A stretch of DNA of 64,000 bases from Francisella orientalis FNO12 (GTDB lineage: Bacteria; Pseudomonadota; Gammaproteobacteria; Francisellales; Francisellaceae): contig NZ_CP011921.2 in the NCBI RefSeq assembly GCF_001042525.2, positions 248,001 to 312,000 of the forward strand, in the 5' to 3' direction. The notes beneath the pieces were generated by a model. That model was not told the DNA's origin. It ran no database searches and worked only from the letters and a program-made list of their open reading frames with translations. The translations under genes and the position numbers were made by a program. Shown here in pieces: positions 19,875 to 29,738 of the stretch; positions within the stretch are counted from its first letter, which is position 1, and each line of letters opens with the position of its first letter.

Positions 19875-20792
19875 ATGCTAGCATTTTGAACAAAAGAAAT
19901 AAAAAAGGCTTCACTTTAACAGAACTATTAGTTGCTACGGTGATTGCAGTAATTGCACTTTCTGCATTGATTAACACATATATGGGAGTTAAGCATAGCT
20001 AAACAGAGTATAAGGATAAAACAACTACAGAAGCAAAGGAATTACTTGTTAAGAACTTTTTATATGATTTTATCAAAGATATTGGTTTTGCTTGTAACTT
20101 TGGTAGTTTAAATCAAACATATTATGATAGTACTTCCGACTCTCTTGATAACTTTTTTATAGTTCAGCAATGATTCAAGTAGGCCAGTTGCCTCTACCAA
20201 CTTCTGATCATCTATCAGAGACTTTAGAAAATGGATGCTCAGGAGAGTGCTTTAAAAGTGGTACAGACTACATAATGATTAAGAAAGAAGAAAATCGTGC
20301 TTATCTTACACAAATAAATTCTTCTAGTTCAGAATTACATACTACTTCAGTAGAAGATATATCTGCTGGAGATTATTCGTTTCCGTGTAATAAAAAGCAT
20401 ATTAATCTTGTGAAAGCGACTAGTATTAATAGTGGAAGTAGTATTGTTTATCTCTCAAGAGCCCTCAGGGCGGTGATTATTATCCTGGAGACTATGTTGG
20501 TAAATATTCTTTACAAGTTTTGTATGTTAGAGATAGTGATGTGATAGATGATAATGGCCAAAGCATCTATTCGTTATATGCTTTTATCAAAGATAGTAAT
20601 TCTAATGGTGTATCTCATGAACTTGTAAGAGGCGTTGATAATCTAATAGTTGAATTAGCAACAGTTAGTAATGGTAATGTAACATGGAATAGTGTTTCTA
20701 CTGATATAGATGTCAGAGCTTCTAATTATCTATCACTTAAGGTATCTTTTGATTTAGATGGGCAAACATTTTATAAGATAATTAATTTATAG
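19875..20792 (+). pseudogene. PilW-like minor pseudopilin (cassette 2), frameshifts and nonsense codon
   Basis: A GAGG site precedes the ATG at 19875, but the frame runs into TGA after M-L-A-F. One more T in the T4 run at 19884-19887 would join it to L-N-K-R-N-K-K-G followed by F-T-L-T-E-L-L-V-A-T, a textbook prepilin peptidase site. A TTG at 19886 is the alternative start. An in-frame TAA is at 20000-20002, frameshifts lie near 20160 and 20450-20462, and the natural stop is at 20792. The second half parallels cassette 1 PilW (P-G-D-Y-V-G-K-Y, Y-S-L-Y-A-F-I-K, R-G-V-D-N-L). A Cys-rich patch (GCSGECFKSG) is specific to this copy. Confidence 0.77.
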
Positions 20793-20802
20793 GTTATTCA
20801 TA

Positions 20803-22583
20803 ATGACAAAAAATCAAAGGTTCTACGCTATTAGCATCTTTAATATTAGTCGTAATATCAGCACTTGCGTATAACTATAGAATGGACTCCTTATCCGTTA
20901 GTACTATACTAGAACAAAAGCAAAATATAGGTGTAGATGAAGGATATTTTGGTAGTATTATAGGTAATTTAGATACTTCACAAGATAAAGAAGAAACTAT
21001 AGGTAGTTATAAATTTCAGACAACTATTGACTCTTCGAGTCTGAAATTTTTGTATGAAGATAGTAATGCTGGTTTATACGAATCAGAGCAGTATCTACTT
21101 AGTTATAAATATACCCATCGATTTTTTGAGGGAGAAATTAATAGGTATGTAAGAGAGTTCATCTATAATATATTGCCAGGTTCTTCTGTTATGACTCAGT
21201 ATGACAGGTCAGTTATTCCTCTAAATCTACCATATGTTAATGCTGAAGCTATGAGTCAAGCAGAATATAATTATAAAATTGGAAGTCAAAATGCAGTTCC
21301 AGTTGAGGGTGGCTATATTGGATATTTACGAAAACCGGTAATAGATGGCTATGATGGCACAGGTTTAGAGTCTGATTATATTGTTGATCAAGGTAATGGT
21401 AATATAAAGTATATTTTATGTCATAAGCCAGAGGATGGTGGAAATAGAATAGTTGTATCAGAGAACTCTTGGGATGCTCACCATGATCATGGTGACTATA
21501 GAGGACCTTGTTTAAATAGTTCACGCAGCTTTACTATCAACATATATGGTAATACTCTTACTATGACTTTCCCTGATATTTTGGCTTTGAGTTATTATCA
21601 TTTTAGTATAGGTTGGGGTCTTGATGGTGGTCAATGGACTTTGTATTTAGCTGTTATGATTTGGACAGAGTTTATACTTCTTCAGCTACTCTCAATGATA
21701 TCAAGAATAATCCATCAACAGCGGAAGTATCTTTATCAAACTGGAAAGAGGTCTCTGGATTAGAAGAGTTTGATGGTGATATTGTTAATGTGACATGGTA
21801 CTTTGATAATGTAGAAGATGTACCGAAGTTAATGATTTTGGAGAAATTTCTTAGAAGTGGTAGTTACGATATAGATGTCTATCGGACAACATATGCCTCA
21901 ATTACTAAAACTTACGCAGCTACGCTAACAGATAGATTTGTCACCGGCTCAACCAATTTTAATGATAAAGAGGTTTTCACACTAGTCCCTGATAGTTTAT
22001 TTACACTATTCGGTGCAGTACCATTAATTTTTCAAGGTACTAATGTTATAGATTTTAATTATGATGCTCCTTATACACTAGATGATGGAGTAGGTTCAAC
22101 TAAACCAGTTTTAACAGCTAATGTTACCAATAAGCCAGTTATTATCAATAAAAATGCAACACAGTTTTATATAGTCTATTTCAATAATAATACTGTCTAT
22201 AAATATCTATATAGTTATGGAGTATCTTCACCATCACTAGTGTTGACTAATATTTTTTCTGGACAGACAATTCAAAAAATTATAGCTAAATATGGGGCAT
22301 TATTTATTATCACTAATAATATATATGTTGAAGATGTCCAAAATTCAGCACTGATAAGCCGCGTGGCTAAATATGGAGCAAATTATCAAATTGTTAGAGA
22401 TAGTAGTAGGATTTATGCAATGCCAGATGGTTTTACTTGTACTATCAGTGGCAATGTAATACTTCTTCTAAGGTTTATCTTGATAGTGGATGTGGAGCAT
22501 ATAGCGGTGGTTGTGATGCAATGACTGAGCTTAATAATGTTTCACCATATTTGAATATAGTTTATAAAAACTTCAGTTATTAA
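20803..22583 (+). pseudogene. PilX-like long minor pseudopilin (cassette 2), frameshifted
   Basis: The ATG at 20803 gives M-T-K-N-Q and is thrown out of frame by an A6 run (20808-20813); with five A it reads M-T-K-I-K-G followed by S-T-L-L-A-S-L-I-L, a prepilin leader. The main frame then runs to ~21655, where a lost T in a TTT run shifts it (L-A-V | Y-D-L-D-R-V-Y), and again near 22445 into Q-C-N-T-S-S-K-V-Y, ending at TAA 22581-22583. The reconstructed length is about 590 residues. The pseudopilin stem is followed by a long beta-rich region homologous to cassette 1. The C-terminus has four Cys in the corrected frame. It could be a tip adhesin or pilus-associated subunit. Confidence 0.77.
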
Positions 22584-22660
22584 GATTTTTTCCAAAAATA
22601 CTAAAATTTAGTTATACTGATAACTTATATTATAAGATTCTAGAAATGGACTTTTAGTTT

Positions 22661-24040
22661 ATGATTTTTTATAACTCTTTATCTAGTAAAAAAGAAGAAT
22701 TTAAGCCAATTGAACCTAACAAAATCAAGATGTACGTTTGTGGTATTACGGTTTACGATGATTGCCACATTGGACATGCTCGCACAAATATAGCCTTTGA
22801 TGTTATTAATAGATACTTCAAGTATCGTGGTTTTGATGTTACTTTTGTGCGTAATATTACAGATATCGATGACAAGATTATCAAAAGATCCAATGAAAAT
22901 GGTGAAACTATAGATCAGTTAGTTGAGAGAACTATCAAATCAATGCATGATGCATTTGATAAGTTAAATATTCTTCGACCAACAAAAGAGCCAAGGGCTA
23001 CTCAAACAATCCCTGAAATGATAGCTATGATTCAAACTCTTGTTGAGAAAGGATTCGCCTATCAAGGTACTAATGGTGATGTGTTTTATAGAGTTGCTAA
23101 GTTTGCTGATTATGGCAAATTAAGTAAACAAAACCTTGAAGCACTTGAGCAGGGTTCAAGGGTTGATGTTGTTGAAGAAAAAGAAAATCCAATGGACTTT
23201 GTGCTTTGGAAAATGGCAAAAGAAGGTGAGCCAGCTTGGGATTCGCCATGGGGTGCGGGTCGCCCAGGTTGGCATATAGAATGTTCAGCAATGTCAAAGA
23301 AGCTTCTAGGAGATACTTTTGATATCCATGCCGGTGGATCTGATCTTAGATTTCCACATCATGAAAATGAAATAGCTCAATCTGAAGCTTGTAATGAATG
23401 TACTTTTGCTAATTATTGGTTACATTCGGGTATGGTAAAAGTTAATGCTGAAAAGATGTCAAAATCTTTGAATAATTTCTTCACTATCAACGAGGTCATA
23501 GAGGAATATCATCCAGAAGTTATTAGATACTTATTAGCTTCTACTGTATACAGAAGTGAGATTAATTACTCAAAAGAAAATCTAGATAACGCTAGAGCAT
23601 CGGTAGAGAGATTCTTTAATGCTCTTCGAGATATAGAGCCAGTTGAGGTAAATCTACCAGATGATGCTAATGAGTATGAAGAGAAGTTTATCAAAGCTAT
23701 GGATAATGATTTTAATACCCCAGAAGCTTTAGCTGTTTTGTTTAGTCTAGCTAAAGAAATAAATACTCTTAAGACAGTAAATAAATATAAAGCTAGTGGT
23801 TATGCGTTTTTGTTACGTAAGCTTTGTGATGTATTAGGTATTTTATTTACGGATACAGAAGAGTATTTCAAGCAGGGTGATAGTGTCAATGTTAGTGAAA
23901 TTGAGAGGCTTATAGCAGAACGTGCTCAAGCTAAAAAAGACAAAAATTATGCTAGAGCTGATGAGATTAGAAATGAGCTTCAAAATCAAGGAATAATATT
24001 AGAAGATAGTGCAACTGGTACTACATGGAAGAAAGGTTAA
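22661..24040 (+). CDS. cysS: Cysteinyl-tRNA synthetase
   Basis: 459 residues, normal for bacterial CysRS. The class I HIGH motif is H-I-G-H-A-R-T (~38-44) and KMSKS is K-M-S-K-S-L-N-N (~265). Zinc ligands are the Cys of V-C-G-I-T-V-Y and the Cys of I-E-C-S-A-M, with His/Glu in H-H-E-N-E. It charges tRNA-Cys with cysteine. prmB starts 3 bases after its stop, so the two are very likely translated from one mRNA. Confidence 0.97.
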   Translation: MIFYNSLSSKKEEFKPIEPNKIKMYVCGITVYDDCHIGHARTNIAFDVINRYFKYRGFDVTFVRNITDIDDKIIKRSNENGETIDQLVERTIKSMHDAFDKLNILRPTKEPRATQTIPEMIAMIQTLVEKGFAYQGTNGDVFYRVAKFADYGKLSKQNLEALEQGSRVDVVEEKENPMDFVLWKMAKEGEPAWDSPWGAGRPGWHIECSAMSKKLLGDTFDIHAGGSDLRFPHHENEIAQSEACNECTFANYWLHSGMVKVNAEKMSKSLNNFFTINEVIEEYHPEVIRYLLASTVYRSEINYSKENLDNARASVERFFNALRDIEPVEVNLPDDANEYEEKFIKAMDNDFNTPEALAVLFSLAKEINTLKTVNKYKASGYAFLLRKLCDVLGILFTDTEEYFKQGDSVNVSEIERLIAERAQAKKDKNYARADEIRNELQNQGIILEDSATGTTWKKG

Positions 24041-24043
24041 TAA

Positions 24044-24988
24044 ATGTATTCAAACGAAAAGCAACAAGATATTATAGATAATCTACATACAATCAGAGAT
24101 TATATCCGTTGGAGTATCTCTGAAATGACTACAAATAATGTTTACTTTGGTCATGGATCAGAGTCTATTTGGGATGAGGCAGTACATCTTGTACTTAGTG
24201 CAATAAATATATCTCATGATATTGATAGTAATATGGTTGCTGCAAGACTTTTAAAAGAAGAAAAGCAAAAAATCATAAATTATGTATATCGAAGAACATG
24301 TGAACGTAAGCCATTACCATATATTTTAAAGAAAGCATGGTTTGCAGATATGGAGTTTGATATTGATGAGCGAGTTATTATTCCTCGTTCTCCAATAGCA
24401 GAGCTTATACGTAATGAGTTTTCACCATGGATTAATGATATTGATGATGTTACTAATGTATTAGATTTGTGTACAGGTAGTGGTTGTATAGGTATTGCTT
24501 GTAGTAATGTCTTTGAAGATGCAAATATAACTTTGGTAGATATATCTGATGATGCTTTAGCTGTAGCAAATCATAATATCAAAAAGCATCAGTTAAGTGA
24601 TAGGGTAAAAGCTGTGAAGTCTGATTTATTTGATAATCTTCATGGTCAAAAATTTGATTTGATTGTCTCAAATCCTCCTTATGTTGATAGAGAAGATTTA
24701 AGCAGTATGCCACAAGAGTATCATTATGAGCCTAAACTTGCTTTAGAAGCTGGAGATGATGGTTTAGACTTAGCAAAAAAAATAATTCTTGAAGCTGACC
24801 AGTATATGACAGAGAAAGGAGTATTGATAGTTGAGGTAGGCAATAGTCAGTATGCTCTTATGGAGATGTATCCTGATATTCCATTTACATGGTTAAGCTT
24901 TGCTGATGGTGGAGATGGTGTGTTTTTACTTACTTATGATGAACTAGTTAAATATAAAGATTCATTTAAAAAATATTTCCAAAGCTAA
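24044..24988 (+). CDS. prmB: Ribosomal protein uL3 glutamine N5-methyltransferase PrmB
   Basis: 314 residues. An N-terminal helical domain precedes a Rossmann methyltransferase with SAM motif V-L-D-L-C-T-G-S-G-C-I-G-I-A and catalytic N-P-P-Y (~210-213). The helical domain with D-E-A-V-H-L-V-L and the P-R-S-P-I-A-E-L-I motif match PrmB (uL3) and not PrmC/HemK (release factors), where the motif is P-R-P-E-T-E. Cytoplasmic, active during ribosome assembly. Coupled to cysS. Confidence 0.9.
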   Translation: MYSNEKQQDIIDNLHTIRDYIRWSISEMTTNNVYFGHGSESIWDEAVHLVLSAINISHDIDSNMVAARLLKEEKQKIINYVYRRTCERKPLPYILKKAWFADMEFDIDERVIIPRSPIAELIRNEFSPWINDIDDVTNVLDLCTGSGCIGIACSNVFEDANITLVDISDDALAVANHNIKKHQLSDRVKAVKSDLFDNLHGQKFDLIVSNPPYVDREDLSSMPQEYHYEPKLALEAGDDGLDLAKKIILEADQYMTEKGVLIVEVGNSQYALMEMYPDIPFTWLSFADGGDGVFLLTYDELVKYKDSFKKYFQS

Positions 24989-25047
24989 TATTTAGTCTAT
25001 AATCTCTTCAAAATTTAATCTTTTAAAAAAAAATTGGGATTGGCATT

Positions 25048-26238
25048 ATGTCTAATGATCCTTTTAAAAAAATATCATCTGATAAAACGGTTATTCTCAT
25101 AATTTGTCTTTTTGGTTTGATGTCACAATTTGCTACTGACAGCTTCACACCATCACTACCACATATCGCTGATTATTTTCATGCAGCTGCCAAAGATATT
25201 AAACTAACTGTTGGGATATACTTTTTCGGTATGACATGTTCAATGCTTGGATTTGGTTACTTATCTGATAAATATGGTCGCAAACAAGCATTATTAGCTG
25301 GATATTTGGTATTTTGCATCGCAAGTATTTTTTGTATGCTGGCTCAAAGTGAAAAGCTGTTGTTATTTTTTCGCTTTTTACAGGGTATCGGAATGGGTAG
25401 TTCTTTTGTATCTTTTCGTGCAATTATGAAAGATGTTTTTAGTGATAACCAATCACTTGCAAAAGCTAGTCTTGTAATCACTAGTATAGTTTCATTAACT
25501 CCACCTCTATCTAGCTCCGATTACTGGAGGAATTATCCAAGAGACTATTGGTTGGCGTGGTAATTTTGCTTTGCATTCAATAGTGGCATTTGCTATTACA
25601 GTTTTGATTATCAAGTACTTACATCTAGAGGCTATACCAAAAAGTAATTATAAGCTTTTAGAGTCATATAAGAGAATATTATCTCATAAAGTCTTTGTTC
25701 TTAATGCAATATGTAGTGGTTTGACATTATCGCTTGTTTTGTGTTTGCAACACTTTCACCATTTTTCTTCCAAGTAAAATTAGGATTTTCTGCTGTTGAG
25801 TTTTCATTTTATCAGCAGCAGTAATTATACCCTCAGCAATATTTTTAATAATCTTTAAAAATAAGATTAGTAAACTATATATGGATAAGGTAATACTTTA
25901 TTGTGGATCTTTTTCTGCACTAAGTGGTATATTACTGGCTTTATCATATTTTATTTTTGGATTAGATGCTAAGGCAATTGTTGTATTATGTGCTTTAGCC
26001 TTTTGCGGGAATGTTTTTCAATATACAGCTACTTACATTTGTGCTTATAAGGATATACACAGAGATTGGCGTAGCATCAGCAATATTCGGATTTATACAG
26101 ATAGCTATAACTACTATTTCATCATCACTTGTTTCTAGTATTAGCCTTAATAATCAATTTTTATTTGGATTATTAATGATGGTACCACCATTATTGATAG
26201 TGATTTTAAAAATAATTGATCTTAAAAAACTTTTGTAA
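25048..26238 (+). pseudogene. MFS drug exporter, Bcr/CflA family, at least four frameshifts
   Basis: The first 170 residues are an intact start of a Bcr/CflA transporter: D-S-F-T-P-S-L-P-H-I between helices 1 and 2, then G-Y-L-S-D-K-Y-G-R-K, the MFS motif A. The frame breaks near 25512 (the expected A-P-I-T-G-G-I-I-Q-E-T-I-G-W-R is readable one frame away) and again near 25745, 25810 and 26060. Every helix of a ~400-residue protein can still be read by changing frames, so decay is recent. Intact relatives export chloramphenicol, bicyclomycin or similar compounds. Confidence 0.85.
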
Positions 26239-26249
26239 ATTAGGCGTAT

Positions 26250-26741
26250 ATGATTAAATTAGAAAAATTTACAGAAAACAATATATCGGATCTTTTGTCT
26301 GAGTTAAAGAAGTATGATATTCGTTTTTTATATCAGTTTGGTGGTATTAATTATCAATTTCCTCTTGATTACCTTCAGATAAAACAAACTATGGATAATA
26401 AACTAAACTTACTCTTTAATGTTGTAAATGATAAAAATAAATCTATTGGACATTGTCAAATAATTAGATTAGATCAGGCTAACAAAAAAGCTTCTATAGG
26501 TAGGTTACTAATATATGAACAATATAGGGCAAGGGGTCTTGGCAAGTTAATGATCAAAAAGCTTTTAGAATTTGCTAAATCTATTGGTTTACAAAACATA
26601 AGCTTGAAAGTTTTTGATTTTAATAGCTCAGCAATTAAATGTTATGAAGCTATAGGATTTGAGAAAACTATAGAAGAATATATTGATATTCCTAGTTTAA
26701 AAGAAAAATGGAAGATAATCTCAATGGAGATTGAGATTTAA
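26250..26741 (+). CDS. GNAT-family N-acetyltransferase
   Basis: 163 residues. The acetyl-CoA pyrophosphate-binding loop is Y-R-A-R-G-L-G-K-L-M-I (~91-101), followed by the typical motif B helix and N-x-x-A-I-x-C-Y-E-A-I-G-F near 133-143. The fold is that of RimJ/RimL-like or small-molecule acetyltransferases; the substrate cannot be told. It is intact, unlike the genes on both sides, and sits 11 bases after the broken MFS gene, so it may once have shared its mRNA. Confidence 0.82.
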   Translation: MIKLEKFTENNISDLLSELKKYDIRFLYQFGGINYQFPLDYLQIKQTMDNKLNLLFNVVNDKNKSIGHCQIIRLDQANKKASIGRLLIYEQYRARGLGKLMIKKLLEFAKSIGLQNISLKVFDFNSSAIKCYEAIGFEKTIEEYIDIPSLKEKWKIISMEIEI

Positions 26742-26748
26742 GAAAAGA

Positions 26749-28383
26749 TTATCCTTCTATAACAATATTAGGGAAGTGAGCCTTAACACATTTAGTATAG
26801 TCACCTTCCGTAAATGCTGAGTATGGTGTTTGATAACCAACCAATTTACAGGTAAACGATTTACCACCTGGGTTATCAGCATAATGATCAAAGTTTTGCT
26901 CCCAGTAAATCTCAGTAGCACCGGCACCATTAGCATCAAATTGCTCCATACAATTTACAACCCAGAACTTCAGTGCTTGGAATATTTAAGCCAAGATAGT
27001 TCATAAAATTACCATAATAGTCTATACGATTCATAGATTGGGCAACTTCTACACTACCACCACACTCTACACCACCATTAATGATTTGCGTAGTTACTCC
27101 AAACCCAGGAGTTAAGTTATTTGCTTTATCAGCAGCATTTGGTTGCCAAGTACCATCAATAACATGTAGCATAGATGGTTTTGGTGGCAGTGGATATATA
27201 CAAAGAAGAATACCGCAGATGCTAAATTTAACCATGTATCAGCAACCATATCCGGATTATCTAGTAATACTCTTACATCACCAAACATTGCTTGTGAGAA
27301 TGGTCCGTAGTTATATTTATAACTTAATTGTTTTGCACCACGTCCGAAGTAAGATTTGAAGTCACCATTTTCAAACTTACCACATGGCCAAGTTTGACCT
27401 TGCCATACATCTGGATTATACTCACCATTATAACCACCACGCATATTTTCATCCCATCCCATTTCACGTACATGGACTAAGCCTTGACACTATTCTGGTA
27501 CATCCCACCAACTAGTATGTCCGCCTGTTTCTTGAGTAAAGTGAGCAAACATGGTAGCTAGAGACTTGCGACAAATAGCATCTGAATCTCTACCATCTGT
27601 GTAAGTACCACAGAATGCTGGGAATTTAGCCACTGCCTTTAGGAAGTTTTCATATGTATATTCTGGCGAACGTTCTGGGAACATATAATTCCATACACCT
27701 TCAGCAGATTTAGTTTCAATGGCATTATCTTTTATAGCTACTTCTGCGAATATTTTTTCAACTCTTTTAACATTATCAGGATTATTTGGGTTACCTACAG
27801 TTACAGCTTCAACCACGCTGTTATCTCTAGTTTTAATGGACTCTTTCACTCGGCTTAAAACTGTTCCACTTGTTAATTCAGCTTCTTTTGCATCAAGTTT
27901 AGCTTGAGTCGCAACATATTTATCAGAAGTTGGCTCATCAGGGTCTGTAGGATCAGTCGGATCAACCGGCTCATCAGGATTGCTAGGATCGTATAAATCC
28001 CAAGCAGTCTCCCAAGCAGTACCAGAACCTGGAGCATAAGCCCACCCAGCAGCGCTTGGAGAGAAGCTGAAGCTTGCTGTACTACCAGCTGTAACAATAG
28101 TTGGCTGACCACTCCATTGTTTAGAAGTAATGGATATAACTCCTCCATTTGACTGGGTCATGCTAGCATTGCCAATACCCCAAATACTTCCAACTTCTAC
28201 ACCATTGCTCAATTTAAATGAGATAGGATTTTCCTCTAGATTTGTATTTTTATCGCAGCTAAACGTTATTTTACCTATCCAACCTTTTTGTACATCTTCT
28301 AGTTTGCAATTAGCAAAAGCTAAAGATCCCATTAAAGTTAAGGTAAATGCTGATAAGACTTTTATCTTATTATTCATTTTCAA
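26749..28383 (-). pseudogene. Secreted GH19 chitinase with N-terminal binding domain, disrupted
   Basis: The first frame (28383-27490) has a signal peptide ending L-A-F-A-N, a ~100-residue carbohydrate-binding-like domain, a Pro/Asp linker (D-P-T-D-P-T-D-P-D-E-P) and the start of a GH19 lysozyme-fold domain with catalytic A-H-F-T-Q-E-T-G-G-H. An in-frame TAG (27492-27490) interrupts it; the same frame continues C-Q-G-L-V-H-V-R-E-M-G-W-D and includes Y-F-G-R-G-A-K-Q-L-S-Y. A frameshift near 27200 (one TA too many in a TATATA run would explain it) leads to the frame holding [16 protein letters not shown]. Another shift near 26945 leads to the final ~60 residues. Full length would be ~540 residues. 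Confidence 0.9.
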
Positions 28384-28522
28384 TATCCTTATAAATTTTA
28401 ATATTATTTAGTAATTATTAAGTAGTTATTATTACTTATTTAGCTCAAATATTTTTTATTTATTTTTTTATTAATTATATATTAAGTAATCGGTGTGTAG
28501 GTATGTTAGAGTTTGATAAGGC

Positions 28523-28539
28523 TTGTCAAAAATTGACAA
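28523..28539. promoter_or_regulatory. Perfect 7-bp inverted repeat, operator-like
   Basis: TTGTCAA-AAA-TTGACAA, two 7-base arms around a 3-base centre, 140 bases upstream of the chitinase start codon in the 290-base region separating it from alr. The spacing is typical of a dimeric repressor site. A further TTTGTCAAA occurs near 28638. The cognate regulator is not known, and the AT-rich context makes chance possible. Confidence 0.35.
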
Positions 28540-28673
28540 ATAAATTCTAATTATTTTATAATTCAAATCAAAAATCTACGGCGGTTCTCTGGAGTGAATT
28601 ATTTATATTACGCCGAATATTCAGCTATCATTTAATGTTTGTCAAATATACAAAGCTTCGAATTTATATTCTT

Positions 28674-29729
28674 TTATCGTACTAGCTTTCTTACTCTTAG
28701 AGCATTAAGCCTGGTGGGTGCTTCATCTTTAGTTATATTGTACATATTGACATGTTGTTCTAAGCTTAGGCTATTAGGTCTAAATAGTTCAATCATATCA
28801 AGCATTTTTAGCTGATGTTTAATAGCTGATATATCTACGTATAAATAATCCATATTTATTGATAGGATAGAGCACTTAGTAGCATTGCTAAGTAGATATG
28901 AATCATGATGAATTTCACAACCTAGTCCATCGGCATAGCTAATATTTAAAATAGCTACAGTCGTATTTTTATTACAGAAATATTCATTACCATAGCTTAT
29001 ATATTCTCCTTCGGGGATATCTCTGATAGAGATAATACAAGCTTTAAGAGATAAACTAAACTTGATTTCTTTAGGTTCTTGATCATAGCCTAATATTGCA
29101 GAGCTAGAACGGATATACTCTTGTTGAAAATCAGTATCAAAAAGAGAAACTGGTGAGTTAGAGAAAGTGTATTTAAGTTTGGTTTCTTCAGCTAACGAAA
29201 GAATTTTATTAATATATTTTTTAGATTTATTATAGCCGTTATATCCCGTTGGAATATGTGAGAATAATATTATGTTTGAAAATCCGGAACTTTTTAGTGT
29301 ATCAAGATGTTTTATAAAGTCATCTCTATAAAAACCAAACCTTCCCATACCACAATCAAAATCAAGCATAATTGGTTTTGACTTATCATCTTCATACTTT
29401 ATATAGTCTTTGATTAGTAATTCATTACTAAGTATAGGAATAACATTTTTAGGTATCTTAAAGTTAAAGCATTCTGCATATATACCACTTAGGAAAACTA
29501 TATCTTTTGTACAGCCCAAATTCTTTAGAACATAATACTCTTCTATACGAGCTATGCCATAAGCATCAACTAAATCATTAATTACCTTATAGATGTTTTC
29601 TATACCTACACCATAGGCATTAGCTTTGACGATAAACATTATTTTTGAGTGAGGATTTTTATTACGAAGATACTCAATATTTGACTTTACTAATTTGCTA
29701 TTTATTTCTACTATAGGACTTAAATTTAT
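28674..29729 (-). CDS. alr: Alanine racemase; normal N-terminus lacks a standard start codon
   Basis: From the first ATG (29639) the protein is 321 residues, too short for Alr and beginning only three residues before the PLP-lysine motif V-K-A-N-A-Y-G. Thirty open codons upstream read I-N-L-S-P-I-V-E-I-N-S-K-L-V-K-S-N-I-E-Y, a good Alr N-terminal strand and helix, but the first codon there is ATA (29729). No ATG, GTG or TTG occurs between the upstream TGA and 29639. The rest is convincing: G-M-G-R-F-G-F and the catalytic Tyr in N-I-S-Y-A-D-G. Alr makes D-alanine for peptidoglycan. It is translated from ATA, or truncated and probably inactive. Confidence 0.75.
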   Translation of the reverse strand: MNLSPIVEINSKLVKSNIEYLRNKNPHSKIMFIVKANAYGVGIENIYKVINDLVDAYGIARIEEYYVLKNLGCTKDIVFLSGIYAECFNFKIPKNVIPILSNELLIKDYIKYEDDKSKPIMLDFDCGMGRFGFYRDDFIKHLDTLKSSGFSNIILFSHIPTGYNGYNKSKKYINKILSLAEETKLKYTFSNSPVSLFDTDFQQEYIRSSSAILGYDQEPKEIKFSLSLKACIISIRDIPEGEYISYGNEYFCNKNTTVAILNISYADGLGCEIHHDSYLLSNATKCSILSINMDYLYVDISAIKHQLKMLDMIELFRPNSLSLEQHVNMYNITKDEAPTRLNALRVRKLVR

Positions 29730-29738
29730 AAAAGATCA

